Shown here: piece by piece, positions 37,017 through 48,873 of the stretch | Numbering within the stretch: position 1 is the first letter of the stretch | Layout of the letters: the number at the start of each line of letters is the position of its first letter | NCBI RefSeq assembly: GCF_020283565.1 | Contig: NC_060065.1 | Span: 40,660,409-40,724,408, forward strand | Direction: 5' to 3' | DNA: 64,000 bases | Origin: Trifolium pratense | Taxonomy: Eukaryota; Streptophyta; Magnoliopsida; Fabales; Fabaceae | Notes under the pieces: model-generated | Databases searched by the model: none | What the model saw: only the letters and a program-made list of their open reading frames with translations | What the model was told of the DNA's origin: nothing | Made by a program: the position numbers and the translations under genes

Positions 37017-37449
37017 TGTTGCAGAAGAAGTAAGTTGTTATTCGTTGTTGAGTGATTTTCTGTTATTTTCAAATCTGTATCATCATTATCATCAATTTCA
37101 ATTTGAATCCTCAGGAAGATGAAGATGGAAGTAAAGTACACAGATCCTGTTGCGCGGTGGATTATTATTATACTTTTTTTTGGTAAGGGTGGATTATTAT
37201 TATTATTATTATTATTATACTTTTAATATACGTATAATTTTGGTTTTCATTAAATTAATTATATTATTTGGTTGAAACTAAATATGTTAAATGATATTTT
37301 TTAATAAATGCTTCTTCCTTCGTCAAAAAAATAATAATGCTTCTTCCTTATTTTATTTGTTTTTATTTAAAAAAATAATAATTAGGTATGGCTATGTTAG
37401 CAAAACAAGTTTGGGATATTGTCCAGAATTCGAACGCTAATGTCATAGT

Positions 37450-38027
37450 CAGTGCCGTATCTGAGAGGAGGGCGACAGCCCTAGGCCCCCAACTATTAGG
37501 GCCCCCAAAATTTTTTTAGTGGTATATATATTATACATGTCAATAATATAAAATAAATAATTATCAAACTTCTTGTTAAAATTTAAAATAATATGTCTAA
37601 ATATCTTGTGAAGATTTTAAATTTAAATATATGTTACAATTATATTTACAATAATAAATTGTTTTAAGCTCAAATAATTTGAGGTTGATTGGTTGAGCTG
37701 CGTCGCGTCGGCAAGCACAACTCAGGTGCTATTATTCTATTCGTTGTGTTTCATTATTTTATCACATAATGCCGCTGCGAAAATATGCATATGGTAATGA
37801 AAAAAAAGGGAAAAAAAAAAAAAAGAAAACGAGTGTTAGAATTAATAAAATCACAAAAGGGATCGATAGATAAGTTTGTTTGCAAATGAGTAGAAGAGCC
37901 TTGTAAACGAGTGTTAGAATTAATAAATTCAATGTTTATTAGCAATTCAATTTTTTTATACTATTTAATAGTTAGGCCCAAATTTTAAGGTCGTCCATAG
38001 GCCACCAAAACCTTAGAAACGGGGCTG
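37450..38027. mobile_element. Non-autonomous hAT-like element, 578 bp
   Basis: Ends are CAGTGCCGTATCTGAG and, inverted, CAGCCCCGTTTCTAAG, with flanking octamers GTCATAGT (37442-37449) and GTCACAGT (38028-38035), 7 of 8 identical. The GGGC..AGGCCCCC phrase inside the left end is common in hAT MITEs. No transposase. Confidence 0.7.
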
Positions 38028-39178
38028 GTCACAGTTTATTAAACCTATGTATTTCCCACGTTCTTCTTTATTTGAAGCTCCTTGAGATATAATCCTAGCT
38101 TGTTTTGTTGTTGTGGAATTTGAATTATGTCCATTTTTTACTCTTTTTTTTGTCTGAATTAAATGTATTTGATGAAATTTTGTGTTATTTTTATTTTTGA
38201 TATAATTTTGTGTTAATAAATTAGTATTATTTTATTCCATAAATTTATTTTTTTTTGGTGAATTTTGTTTGTTTACAATAGAGTTGAGGATACGACCTCT
38301 AGCATACTACCCAAATCTCTCATCAGAGTCATCACTAGACCAAACTTAGTAGCTTCTTTTTTATTAACCCTTATAAAAAAAATAAAAATTTTACAGAAAA
38401 GAAAAACAAGTTTATTTACATTGTAATGGATTAATTTTATTTACGACTCGCAAACACACATGATACTCGATTAGCAACCTCTTAATCTATTAATTGAACA
38501 TATACTCGATTAACATAGCAAATTTAATCAATTAATTGTTACAAAACAACAAATGAATGATTTCTAACTATCATATATTGAGGCTGTAAAAAAAAAAAAA
38601 AAAAACTATCATATATTGAGTCGTAAGAATTTTAATATCTATCAAATAGCACATATAGGACTCAAAAATAAATAAAAACCTGTATATTGATCCCTAGTCA
38701 ATCTTTATGAAAGAAATCTATATTGCGACAACTCAGAGATAAACAACCCTTAGAAATGTTAACTTGTATGAAAATATATTTGTTGAATGATATAAACCTT
38801 TCAAATTAATCTAAGTTAGCTCCTGAAATTAGTCACTGTAATAGTGTTATGTCATTCATCTAATGAAAGCTCTCTCTGTGATTATGCTCTCTTAAGGTTT
38901 CAACAAGTATTCTCATTTTTGTCTTGAGTTTGTTTCTTACAATATATATCTGCTTCATAGAGTAGTGAATGCAATATATCCGCATCGAGAGCTGTAGCCT
39001 GTATGTGAGTAAGCTGCAGCACAGAAGATCACAAAAATCTAGTGTCTGCATTCCGTATGGAGCGAAAATGCTATCCTTCAGTATGCAGTTCACATGTAAT
39101 GACTTATATAACTTTTATTTTCTTCCCTGAACGGTTCAATCGCAATAGCATATAACTAAAGAACTCTTTAAAAGCGTG

Positions 39179-42100
39179 TCATCTTTTTCGACAAATTGTA
39201 ATTCCATCTCCAATAGGCACCTATGACACCAAAAGAGAAAATATATATCAACCTGAAAGAATCTCGTTTAAAGTGTATTAGCAATTAGAAAAATTGGTAT
39301 AAACTTACCATACTGATGCTTACACGCTTGTCTTCCATTAACCGTTGATTAAAATTTCTAATGCTGTTAGTTTTAGAGTCATTTACCTGCACATAGTACA
39401 TTAGATGTCAAGATCGTTTAACAGGAAATAAAGGAAAACATGTAAGAATTTATTTACCAATGGATCAGCAACTTTTCCATGCCAAAGGACATTATCAATT
39501 ACGATTAGACCTCCAACCCTCACCTACAACGGCAAGTTATTCAGTGAACCAATATGATAATTTCTAGGAATAAGAAAAATATTATAATTACGTAGGCATA
39601 AGAAGCACCGAACAATGTTGGCTATTTTATAATGCTCTTACCAATTGAAGTAGCAGCTCAAAATATTTCTCAGTCATCCTTTTCTCAGCATCAATGAATG
39701 CAAAGTCATAGCTGCATAATAAGAAAATGTTTAAATTCTGTTTTACTTGTTCTTTTTCTCACAATTCACATCATATAGACTGGTTTTTTAGCAAACAATA
39801 ACCCTAATAAAGAGAAAATATCAAATGTAGAAGACCTCCCAACTGCTACAGCAGAATGAGGAATATCAAGGCTGTGTTGGATAAACAACTTAATTAAGCA
39901 CTTATAGCATAATTGCTTATTATATAAGTGTTTATGTATAAGCCTTTTCTTTAACAAGAAGGTAAAATAAAGCCAAACTGTTTTCCTATACACTATAAGC
40001 CGTTTTCATAAGCTATCCTAGTGATCTTATGGAAATAAGGTAAGAAACTAAAAACATCTTATGGACATGTCATAAGCTATTTTCATAAGCTCTTCCAATA
40101 GATAACAAATAAATCAAATTAAACAGGCCTCAAATCACATAGTCTTAATGTTTAGAATCCATGTACCTTCCTGCTTCACCATTCATAATTAGCGATTCTA
40201 GGGAATCTGCTGCAAGTCCTAGTTTTACATCCACCTAGTGTTATTACATTAAAACTTCAGAGAATATAGTCAACAAACAGATATTTGGCACCTTTTTCAG
40301 ATCAAAAGCATAAGTTTACCTTATGTGAAACACCAGCAAGCTGATAATACTTCTTGGCAACATCAAGAGATTTGGCATCTCTTTCGCATGCAACTAAACG
40401 ACCTGATTCTGGCAGGACTAGTGCTATGGCTAGTGATGAGTAACCCTGGTCAAATTAACAATATAATATACCTCATAAGTAAAGGAAAATAGCTTTGTCA
40501 AAAAAAAAAGTAAAGTAAAATAGCCAAATTAAAAAATCTAGGCATGACAATGTAAACAAACCTATAAAATACATAGCATTGTCGACGAAAATAAAATAGG
40601 CTATCATTTTAAAACTTGAAAAATTCAGTAATTAGAATTTTCTCACTCTTAATAGTTCTCAAAACCTGTCATTTGAGGAGAAAGGAAAAGGCGGAGATCT
40701 GATTGACAAAGCAAATTAACCAGAAAATGGAAACTTAAAAATCCACGCCGAAGATACCACTCAACTAATGTGGAACAATAGATTATTTTATTTTTTTGGT
40801 TTATCATGAATCTGCAAAAGATTTGAGTTTCATCCAAAATTTTAGATTATAAAGACTTTGAAGAGTACACCAATGAAGAGTCATAATTATGCAGTGCTAT
40901 GAAGGTTACATGAATGTTTAGATCAAAGCGATTTTTTTTTCGGATTAAAATAAATATAATTTAAATAAATAAATGAAAGCCTCAATCAGCTGATATCTCA
41001 ACCAGGTGAAGATCTAAATTGGTAAAATTTACTATATAACATGAAGTAGTTATACTATTAAAAAAATGAGGGACGTACAGTATAAACGCCGACTTCAATA
41101 CACCGTTCTGCTCCAAGAATCTGCACAAGCATTGTAAGTAGTTGTGCCTGATCAGGAGACACCTGTTATACAGACAATGTATTGTCAACACTACTTCATG
41201 GCCTGCAAGTGTGATTACAATGAGCAGTATGACAGACGAGATAGAAGGAAAATGAGACTTAGATTCCTATGCCTTATTACTATTAATCCTTCACTTCCTA
41301 AGCTAAATTTACAAACGTAATTTTGTCATTTTATATGATTTACATGCTACTCCCTTCGTCCCAAAATGAGCGACCTAGTTGGTCATTTACTTATTTCACA
41401 CATACTAAGAAAAATGTATATATGAAAGAGAGAATAGTATTTTTCCTAAAGTAACCTTAATAAATATTGGTGTATTTACAATTACCATAAATGTAAAGTG
41501 GAAGATGTTGAATTAGGAATGATGTAAGTAGTATTAATTAGAGGGTAAAATTGGAAAAAAGTAATTCAGATTGTATTGGAAAAGGTCAGTTATTTTGGAA
41601 CATTATTTTTGCAAAAAGGTCATCCATTTTGGGACAGAGGGAGTATCATGCTATTATATGATCTATCTCAAACATAATGGTAAGGTAATATGATACTATA
41701 TGGTTTGTTATCCGTTATGCTTTGTACGCAATACAAGATAAATGCTTGTCATGCATATATCTTATCCTATTCATCCTTATCCAATCATATCTACCAAACA
41801 GGGCCATTACATTTTTACAAGATTGTCGAGCTTTCAAGGATCATTATCCACATATTCATAGTAACAAGAGGACTAATATTTTTAAAACCAAGTCCAATGA
41901 TTCAAAACTACTAGTTTCCTGGTCAGTGTATATTTCCACATTAACTACTTGGAAGAAATTTTAAATCATGTGTAGAATCAATGAAAACAAACAAATAATG
42001 AATTTAATGCATAATTATGCTTCTCTACTGACATAAAACCAAGAGTGCAGCAGACACCCACACCCCAACTTGCACAGTGAAGACATATGTACAACCATCA

Positions 42101-42760
42101 AACAATTTGATTAGTGAACTGTGCAAGTAAATTTGCATAACGAAATGAATGGTGGTACCTGCATCTGGCTTCCTCGCATAGATGCCGTCTCCACTCGCAA
42201 TTGCCTTAGAATCTGAAATACAACCACTTCACATCACAATAAGCACAAAAGCAACTTTACAACACCAACTAATATCACGTAACGTGTTGGCATAACAGTT
42301 AGAATTGTTATCATGAGATTAAGAAGCCATAAAATCAAGTCATGGAATCAGAATCTTGCAAATGCCATATAACATTGTCTACAAATACAATAAAAATCAT
42401 AATGGGTCTGATGCTAAACAATAAATGGGGCAAAAGGGTACATTCCTCAATTCTCACCTCTGGTTCCCGAACATTTTCGAGGACATAATCATACAACCGG
42501 GGCGTAAGACTAACAACCTGCTTATTGCCATACTTTTCATCACTGGCAATAACAAACTCAGTAACAGAACACCTTCTAACAAACCCTTTCCATCTTTGAT
42601 CTTTACTAGTACTTTTAACAGCCCAAGTTGCCAAATTCAAATGAAAACTTGCACATAGCTTCATAGGTTTCACTAGTGAAGTTACATGTTCATGAGGAAA
42701 CATTGACCCATGATGAAACACCAAGTTGATACTACTATTTCCCATTCCCATAATAACCAT
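39179..42760 (-). CDS. SAM-dependent O-methyltransferase (CCoAOMT-like family), 9 exons, 296 aa
   Basis: A class I methyltransferase of the caffeoyl-CoA-OMT-like fold, closest by eye to the plant subgroup around At3g62000 rather than the lignin enzymes. Exons in gene order: 42760-42458, 42212-42159, 41162-41079, 40445-40320, 40234-40167, 39711-39642, 39523-39458, 39386-39309, 39220-39179; all GT-AG and in phase. LTPRLYDYVLENVREPE, then SMRGSQMQVSPDQAQLL, leads into the SAM loop CIEVGVYTGYSSLAIAL (residues 140-156). FIDAEKR (217-223) and VIDNVLWHG (243-251) carry the Asp/Asn positions expected to bind the metal. VPIGDGITICRKR is the typical family end. About 75 residues before the domain look like an organelle-targeting extension (few acids, Ser/Lys/Arg present), which is inference. 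Alternative starts lie 9 and 15 bp downstream. Confidence 0.9.
41350..41643. mobile_element. Stowaway-like MITE, 294 bp, in O-methyltransferase intron 2
   Basis: Starts CTCCCTTCGTCCCAAAATGA and ends, inverted, CTCCCTCTGTCCCAAAATGG; TA flanks both ends (41348-41349 and 41644-41645). Confidence 0.8.
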
Positions 42761-43211
42761 TATACAATGCAACAAACTTATATTCCACGTAACTCACTTC
42801 TTTTACTTCTTCTTAAAAGCCCTTTTACCTGTTTCCCTCTAAGGCAATTTTACAAACACTTGGTGTGCAATGGACTAGGACATGCTGATTGATATAATAG
42901 TTGTAACTTAAATAAAGATTAAAAAAAGGGTATATATAAATGGTTCAAATTGTAAAGTTATAAGCTACAAAAGTGGATAAGTAACAAAAATGAGTAAGCT
43001 TCAACTGAATCTTAGCTCAGTTCAATTTTGTAGTGTTTGCTGATACTCCTAGGCTAAGTACACCTATCCAGGACTGTTTAATCAGAAAACTTAACTGAAC
43101 TGCAACAGCAGTTAAGAAAGAACCAAAAAATGTTATTTTTTTAGTCTAATAGCTGTGTGGCTAAACTTTTTTAAGTAAACTTTTATTTTTTTTACTAACT
43201 AATTTTATTTA

Positions 43212-44575
43212 AGCTTAAATGCAGTTTTGCCCCCCCTATTTTGATTAAATCGGAATTTTACCCCCCCTATTTTAAAACGCGGACTTTTACCCCCCCTGTT
43301 TTATAATTTTTAGGATTTTGCCCCCCTAAAATTCTGCTTTCAAGTAACAACTTCAAAGCTTCGCACACAACCCAATTTGGATTAATAATTCACCAAACGG
43401 ATATCGAAATGACCGTAATCGAGTTATCTTTCCACAGAATCAAACCCCACTAAATTTGGAGTTACAATGAGAGATTAATTACCGTTTTAGTGAAGGTATG
43501 TCCCCCAAAATTCTGCACAAAATCTGTTTTCGAGTCACAACTTCAAAGCTTCGCACACAACTCAATTTGGATCAATAATTCACCAAATGGATACCGAAAT
43601 GACCATAATCGAGTTATATTTCCACAGGATTAAACCCCACTAAATTTGGAGTTACAAAGAGAGATTAATTACAGTTTTAGTGAATGTCTGTCCAATTACT
43701 AATTTTGCAGAAATCTACTTATGACCTTTAAATTCAACATCGTCTACCAAACACATCGTAACTCCAAATTTGACGAAATTTAAATGAAAACAAGGGTAAT
43801 TTCGTTAGATTTCCGGAAATGTAAATACTATTGAAAAATGAGCTACAGGGTGAGAGACATGACAAAAATACCAGTAGTAGTTCCATACATTAATTGATTT
43901 GGACAGACCTTCACTAAAATGATAATTAATCTCTCTCTGTAACTCCAAATTTTATGGAGTTTGATTCTGTGGAAAACTAACTCGATTTCGGTCACTTAGG
44001 TACCAGTTTGGTGAATTATGGATCCAAATGGAATTCTGTGCGAAGTTTTAAAGTTGTGACTCGAAAGCAGATTTTGTGCAGAATATTTGGGGGACATACC
44101 TTCACTAAAACGGTAATTAATCTCTCTTTGTAACTCCAAATTTAGTGGGGTTTGATTCTGTGGAAATATAACTCGATTACGGTCATTTTGATATCCGTTT
44201 GGTGAATTATTGATTCAAATTGAGTTGTGTGTGAAGCTTTGAAGTTGTGACTCGAAAGCAGATTTTTTGTGCAGAATTTTGGGGGACATACCTTCACTAA
44301 AACAGTAATTAATCTCTCTTTGTAACTCCAAATTTAGTGGGGTTTGATTCTGTGGAAAGATAACTCGATTACGGTCATTTCGATATCTGTTTGGTGAATT
44401 ATTGATTCAAATTAAGTTGTGTGCGAAGTTTTGAAGTTGTGACTTGAAAGCAGAAATTTAGGGGGGGCAAAATTCAAAAAATTATAAAATAGGGGGGTAA
44501 AAGTCCGCGTTTTAAAACAGGGGGGTTAAAATTCTGATTTAATCAAAATAGGGGGGGCAAAACTGCATTTAAGCC
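43212..44575. mobile_element. Mutator-like foldback element, 1364 bp
   Basis: The ends read AGCTTAAATGCAGTTTTGCC and, inverted, GGCTTAAATGCAGTTTTGCC, with a perfect 9-bp duplication TTTTATTTA at 43203-43211 and 44576-44584. The arms continue as long inverted repeats: a C-rich block of CCCCCCTATTTT phrases, then a 180-bp subrepeat (TTCAAAGCTTCGCACACAAC ... GTTTTAGTGAAGGTATGTCC) present about twice in the left arm and about three times, inverted, in the right arm. No transposase frame. Confidence 0.85.
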
Positions 44576-44649
44576 TTTTATTTAATGAGTAAAAAAACTA
44601 ATTTTATTTGCGAGGGCCACATTTAAAATCAGAGTTTTTATTTGCTCTG

Positions 44650-44762
44650 TATGGACTAGCCCACCAAAATTGGCATCAGCGAGAATCGAACATGAGACCT
44701 TGAGAGAAGTATACTCCAAGGACTCAAGCCAACACCACTAGGCCAACCCAAGTGGGTTAATT
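44650..44762 (-). repeat. tRNA-derived SINE, minus strand
   Basis: On the minus strand: TTGGCCTAGTGGTGTTGGCT (box A region), then GGTCTCATGTTCGATTCTC (box B), then GCTGATGCCAATTTTGGTGG. A partial relative lies at 12082-12140. Confidence 0.7.
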
Positions 44763-44843
44763 GAACCTAAAAATTAATTATTGTTTTTTTGCAAAAGAAC
44801 ATTTTATACATTCTAAACATAGCAAAATATATATATATATATA

Positions 44844-46588
44844 GGGGGCTGCTAACTTAGACCTAGTTGGGTCTAAGTTAGCAAGGTGCACCTTTTCAGT
44901 TGGACAAAAATACCCATGTTTTTAATTTTTGAAAGAATAGAGCAACATGGGCATTTTTGTAATTTACCCAACAGTACACGCGCCCCCACCTTCTTTTCCC
45001 ACCCCCCAGGACACGTGTCACGCTATTATTGGGCAAAAATCACGCGCGTGCATCACACGCGCCGACAGGCGCGCGTGGGTGAAGCATTACGAGGAGAGAG
45101 AAAGCCTTTTGAAAAGGCAGGCCACGTGTCAGCATATGATTGGCTGCGTTAATTTTTTTTCATTTAATACTTTAAACTCGATTATTTCGTCGTAAATTAA
45201 TTTTTTATTTTTTATTTTTTATACCAAAATTCATAATTTTTTTTCTCTACAAATAGAGACTTGGTTCGTTTGATTTGGACACAGAAAAAAAAACCCAATT
45301 TTTCACTACCTTAATCTCATTTTTCACTACCTTACATCAACTCACTGAAACCATTCTACCAGAAAAATGGTTTCAGAGTACAAATCTCTGAAACCATTCT
45401 ACAAGCTAAATGGTTTCAGAAGCAAATAACTAATAATCAACTTACTGAAACCATTCTACCAGCAAAATGGTTTCAGATTACAACTCTCTGAAACCATTGT
45501 ACCAGATAAATGGTTTCAGAAGCAAACACAATTAATAAATTACTCACTGAAACCATTCTACCAGTAAAATGGTTTCAGAATACAACTATGTGAAACCATT
45601 CTACAAGCTAAATGGTTTCAGAAGCAAATAACTAATAATCAACTTACTGAAACCATTCTACCAGCAAAATGGTTTCAGATTACAACTCTCTGAAACCATT
45701 GTACCGAATAAATGGTTTCAGAAGCAAACACAATTAATAAATTACTCATTGAAACCATTCTACCAGTAAAATGGTTTCAGAATACAACTATGTGCAACCA
45801 TTCTACCAGTAAAATGGTTTCAGAAGCAAACATTAGTTTTTAATTACCGTTTTATCTCATTTAATTAACTAAAAATAGTTTCAGGTCTCCAAAAATTTCA
45901 TAAAATATACCAAAAGTTCCAGAATATTATCTACTATTTTCCTGGTATAATGGTTTCAGTGAGTTGGTTGAGTGGTGCGTGTTAAATTACAACACACAAG
46001 TAACGTATTTAGTAGACAAAAAATGAGATTAAGATAGTGAAAAATTGCGTTTTTTTTTCGGTGTCCAAATCAAACGAACCAAGTCTCTATTTGTAGACAA
46101 AAAAAAATTATGAATTTTGGTATAAAAATAAAAAAATAAAAAATTAATTTACAACGAAATAATTGAGTTCAAAGTATTAAATGAACAAAAATCACGCCCA
46201 GCCAACCATTGTGTGACACGTGTCCTACTTTTAAAAAGCAAATTTTTCTCTCTCCAGGTTGTAATCCAGTGTGGCGCAGACGCTGGAATCTGATGGATCT
46301 GGATGATCTGGGCTGTCTGATTGATCAGACAGTCTTGATGAGATCAGATCTTGGCTATCTGATGGAAATCAACGGTCTGTAACCATGGTCCTTCGGTACG
46401 CGCGCGACACTGGATCCGCGTCTATTAATGGTTTCAGAAGGTGGGGCGCGTGTAATGTTGGTGTAAAATTACAGAAATGCCCCTGTTGCTCTATTCTTTC
46501 AAATATTAAAAGAATGAGTATTTTGGTCCAATTGAAAAGGTGCACCTTGCTAACTTAGACCTAACTAGGGTCTATGTTAGAAAACCCC
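44844..46588. mobile_element. 1745-bp foldback element inserted in an (AT)n tract, carrying a hairpin array
   Basis: The ends are inverted repeats: GGGGGCTGCTAACTTAGACC to GCAAGGTGCACC on the left, and GGGGTTTTCTAACATAGACC with a matching GCAAGGTGCACC on the right. The inverted homology continues inwards (a TTGGACAAAAATACCCAT-like part, then TTGGTTCGTTTGATTTGGAC on both sides). The flanks are (AT)n on both sides (44828-44843 and 46589-46608). The centre holds the hairpin array at 45345-45823. No transposase frame; family not recognised. Confidence 0.75.
45345..45823. repeat. Array of ten hairpins in a 202-bp higher-order repeat
   Basis: Ten near-copies of CTGAAACCATT-(10 nt)-AATGGTTTCAG start at about 45345, 45388, 45445, 45488, 45547, 45590, 45647, 45690, 45749 and 45792. 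Spacing alternates 43/57/43/59, so four hairpins make one 202-bp unit, repeated 2.5 times. Each forms an 11-bp stem; loop bases vary (CTACCAG(C/T)AA, CTACAAGCTA, GTACCAGATA). Later single relatives occur near 45950 and 46428. Confidence 0.95.
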
Positions 46589-46616
46589 ATATATATATAT
46601 ATATATATCGGCTTTT

Positions 46617-47005
46617 TCTAACATGAACAAGTGAATCATGTGGTGCATGGTGCATAAGTCTTGAATAACATTATAACGAATATGAATTTTACAAAATCGA
46701 TCGTTGGATTGAAAGATTATATCATACAGATCATCCATATAAATTTTTAGAAAAATTGAAAATCATTTGATATGTTATTGAGACCCATCAAAATTAACGG
46801 TGTTTAATAAAAACTCATAAACCGTTAATTTTGAAGTTTCTCAATAACATATCAAATGATTTTCAATTTTTCTAAAAATTTATATGGATGATCTCTATGA
46901 TATAATCTTTCAATCCAACGACCGATTTTGTAAAATTCGTAATCGTTATAATGTTATTCGAAACTTGTACACCGTACACCATATAAACCACTTGTTCATG
47001 TTAGA
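46617..47005. mobile_element. 389-bp foldback element, same family as 22369-22766
   Basis: An almost complete palindrome starting TCTAACATGAACAAGTG and ending as its inverse. The inner arms contain TCATTTGATATGTTATTGAG and its inverse, and TCAATCCAACG, all shared with the intron element at 22369. It lies 8 bp past an (AT)n tract. Confidence 0.8.
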
Positions 47006-47023
47006 TTTGGCCATCTATATCTA

Positions 47024-47265
47024 TCTATACTATATATAAAGAGGATACATGAGTTTTGGTGTGAATTTTTCATAATACCAACAATACCCTTAATTTTTTT
47101 AGTAGCAATAATAATCTTGTTAACAAACTCACCATAATATAAGACACATTTTTTTTACCAGCAAAAATATTTTATTAACAAACTCACCATAACATAAGAC
47201 ATAACTTTTTTTTGGACACAAGTTAGATACAGGCAGGCGCGGAACCCACCTGCCTGGCCCGCTAG
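47024..47265 (+). mobile_element. Short non-autonomous Helitron, 242 bp
   Basis: Begins TCTATACTATATATAAAGAG and ends with a GC hairpin (CAGGCAGG..CCTGCCTG) 10 bp before a terminal CTAG. The flanks are A and T, the Helitron insertion site. No inverted ends or target duplication, as expected. Confidence 0.75.
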
Positions 47266-47275
47266 TATCTATACT

Positions 47276-47330
47276 TCTATACTATATATAAAGAGGATAC
47301 ATAAGTTTTGGTGTGGACTTTTTATAATGT
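47276..47330 (+). mobile_element. Second Helitron 5' end, 3' end not found
   Basis: TCTATACTATATATAAAGAG repeats 10 bp after the end of the first Helitron and stays similar for about 50 bp (GGATACATAAGTTTTGGTGT). No matching hairpin-CTAG end was found in the next kilobase, so it is truncated or a longer element ends elsewhere. Confidence 0.55.
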
Positions 47331-47339
47331 AAGTTTAAG

Positions 47340-48192
47340 AGTGCGACCTAAGAGGGTGGGTGAATTAGGTTTTATGATTTTTTTTTGTTATTTTAGAGAT
47401 GTTGTGGATTCCTTTATTTTTCTTTGAAAGTTATGATGAAGGTAAGAACAACATGCAGAAAAATAAAGAGAGAAGGGAAGAGAAGAAAGACACAAAATTT
47501 TATATTGGTTCCCCTCCTAACCTAAGGGTACGTCCAGTACCTTCACACCCCGTGAAAGATTTCACTATGTTAGAATCTTTAGAATCTTTGTTACAAGCAA
47601 TCTTACCCCAAGACCCCCTAACAGTCTTTCTAACATACAACACAAGATAGCACCCACTATCTTAAACAATAAGAATCTTCACCAAACCCTATGATGAAAT
47701 TCTCTCATACAACACAAAGAGAAATCACCCCACTTTCTCTCAAACACACTAGTTTCCACAAATAATGAGAGAGAGATTTTCGTTTCAACCAATTTTGCGT
47801 GCAACTATGATGATCACTAATAACCCTTCCTCTAATGAATGTTGACTCTGAAACTACCGTAGAGAGGCGGGAATAGCTACCATCTCTCGAGCTATTTTCC
47901 AATATATAATGAACTTTGTTTGTAATAACTTTTAAGCAAAATTGTACCAGTAGTTTTTTATCTTCTATTTGTTTTTTCATATGGATCCTTTATCTTCATA
48001 TATCTTATTGAGTTTGTGATTTGAAGTTGCTTTGGTAAATATTTGAGCAACCCCGGTCCGCTGATTCTTATTATTTCAGATGGTAAAAGCTGCTTCAAGT
48101 TCAAGTAAAGCGGGCAAACATGTGGTGAGACAATCAAGATGTGTTTATACCTTTTATATTTGACACTTTTAGTTTTCTCACACTAGAGATCT
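47340..48192. other. Unclassified, repeat-like, before an assembly gap
   Basis: No gene recognised. The stretch is rich in GA (AAAGAGAGAAGGGAAGAGAA) and then non-coding; it resembles retrotransposon flank, but no motif settles the class. Confidence 0.3.
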
Positions 48193-48242
48193 NNNNNNNN
48201 NNNNNNNNNNNNNNNNNNNNNNNNNNNNNNNNNNNNNNNNNN
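48193..48242. other. Assembly gap (50 N)
   Basis: Exactly 50 N, a usual placeholder for a gap of unknown size. It separates the host region from the stretch leading into the viral locus. Confidence 0.98.
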
Positions 48243-48499
48243 TTTGTGGATATTTTGAAAAAAGAGTTCAAAGAGTCATGCATAACAATGTGGTGTCTCG
48301 TTGGTCTCAAGATGTAATGTTCAAGATATAGGTCTCATAGAGTCATAGATCCGAAAAAAGATAGCGACGCAACTTATTGTCCGTTTACCTTACACTTACA
48401 TTCAGGTGTAATTATCTTAGATATATTTATAGAAATCAACCAAAGAACCATAGTGTTAATGCCCCAAAAAAATTACTCTACATTATTTATAGTAAAAGT

Positions 48500-48805
48500 T
48501 TAGAGGGTTCTTAGAGCATCCACAATGGAGCTCCCCAAATTTGAGTACTTAACTGGGTCTCATGTGTACACATCACTCATTTATTATTTTTTAATAATAG
48601 TACTTAATAAGTACTCAATCCCTCCAACTCAGCACCTCTTAAAAAGTTCTAAATTGGTCTCACTAATAACTCTATATCTCATTAATAATACTACATCTTT
48701 ATAAGTAGGTCCCACAAAAATATATTATAATGAGAGGAGATATGATGCTTATTTAAGAAGCAGTACCTATTAGGTACTCAATGAGTTTTGCTCCAATGGT
48801 AATAC

Positions 48806-48808
<3 letters not shown>
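48500..48808. mobile_element. Degenerate MITE
   Basis: Left CAATGGAGCTCCCCAAATTT then GAGTACTTAA, and inverted right CATTGGAGCAAAACTCATTG then AGTACCTAA, match loosely. The right end runs straight into the (AT)n tract at 48809. Confidence 0.45.

Positions 48809-48870
<62 letters not shown>
48809..48870. repeat. (AT)n microsatellite at the viral junction
   Basis: 31 AT units ending exactly where viral sequence begins at 48871. Confidence 0.95.

Positions 48871-48871
<1 letters not shown>

Positions 48872-48873
<2 letters not shown>

Noticed and set aside
42425..42658. Plus-strand frame over O-methyltransferase exon 1
   Set aside because: Shadow of the minus-strand exon, which has conserved protein sequence and proper splice sites.
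45345..45823. CRISPR-like array
   Set aside because: Regular repeats and spacers look similar at first, but the repeats are palindromes inside a plant foldback element, spacers repeat every 202 bp, and there are no cas genes.
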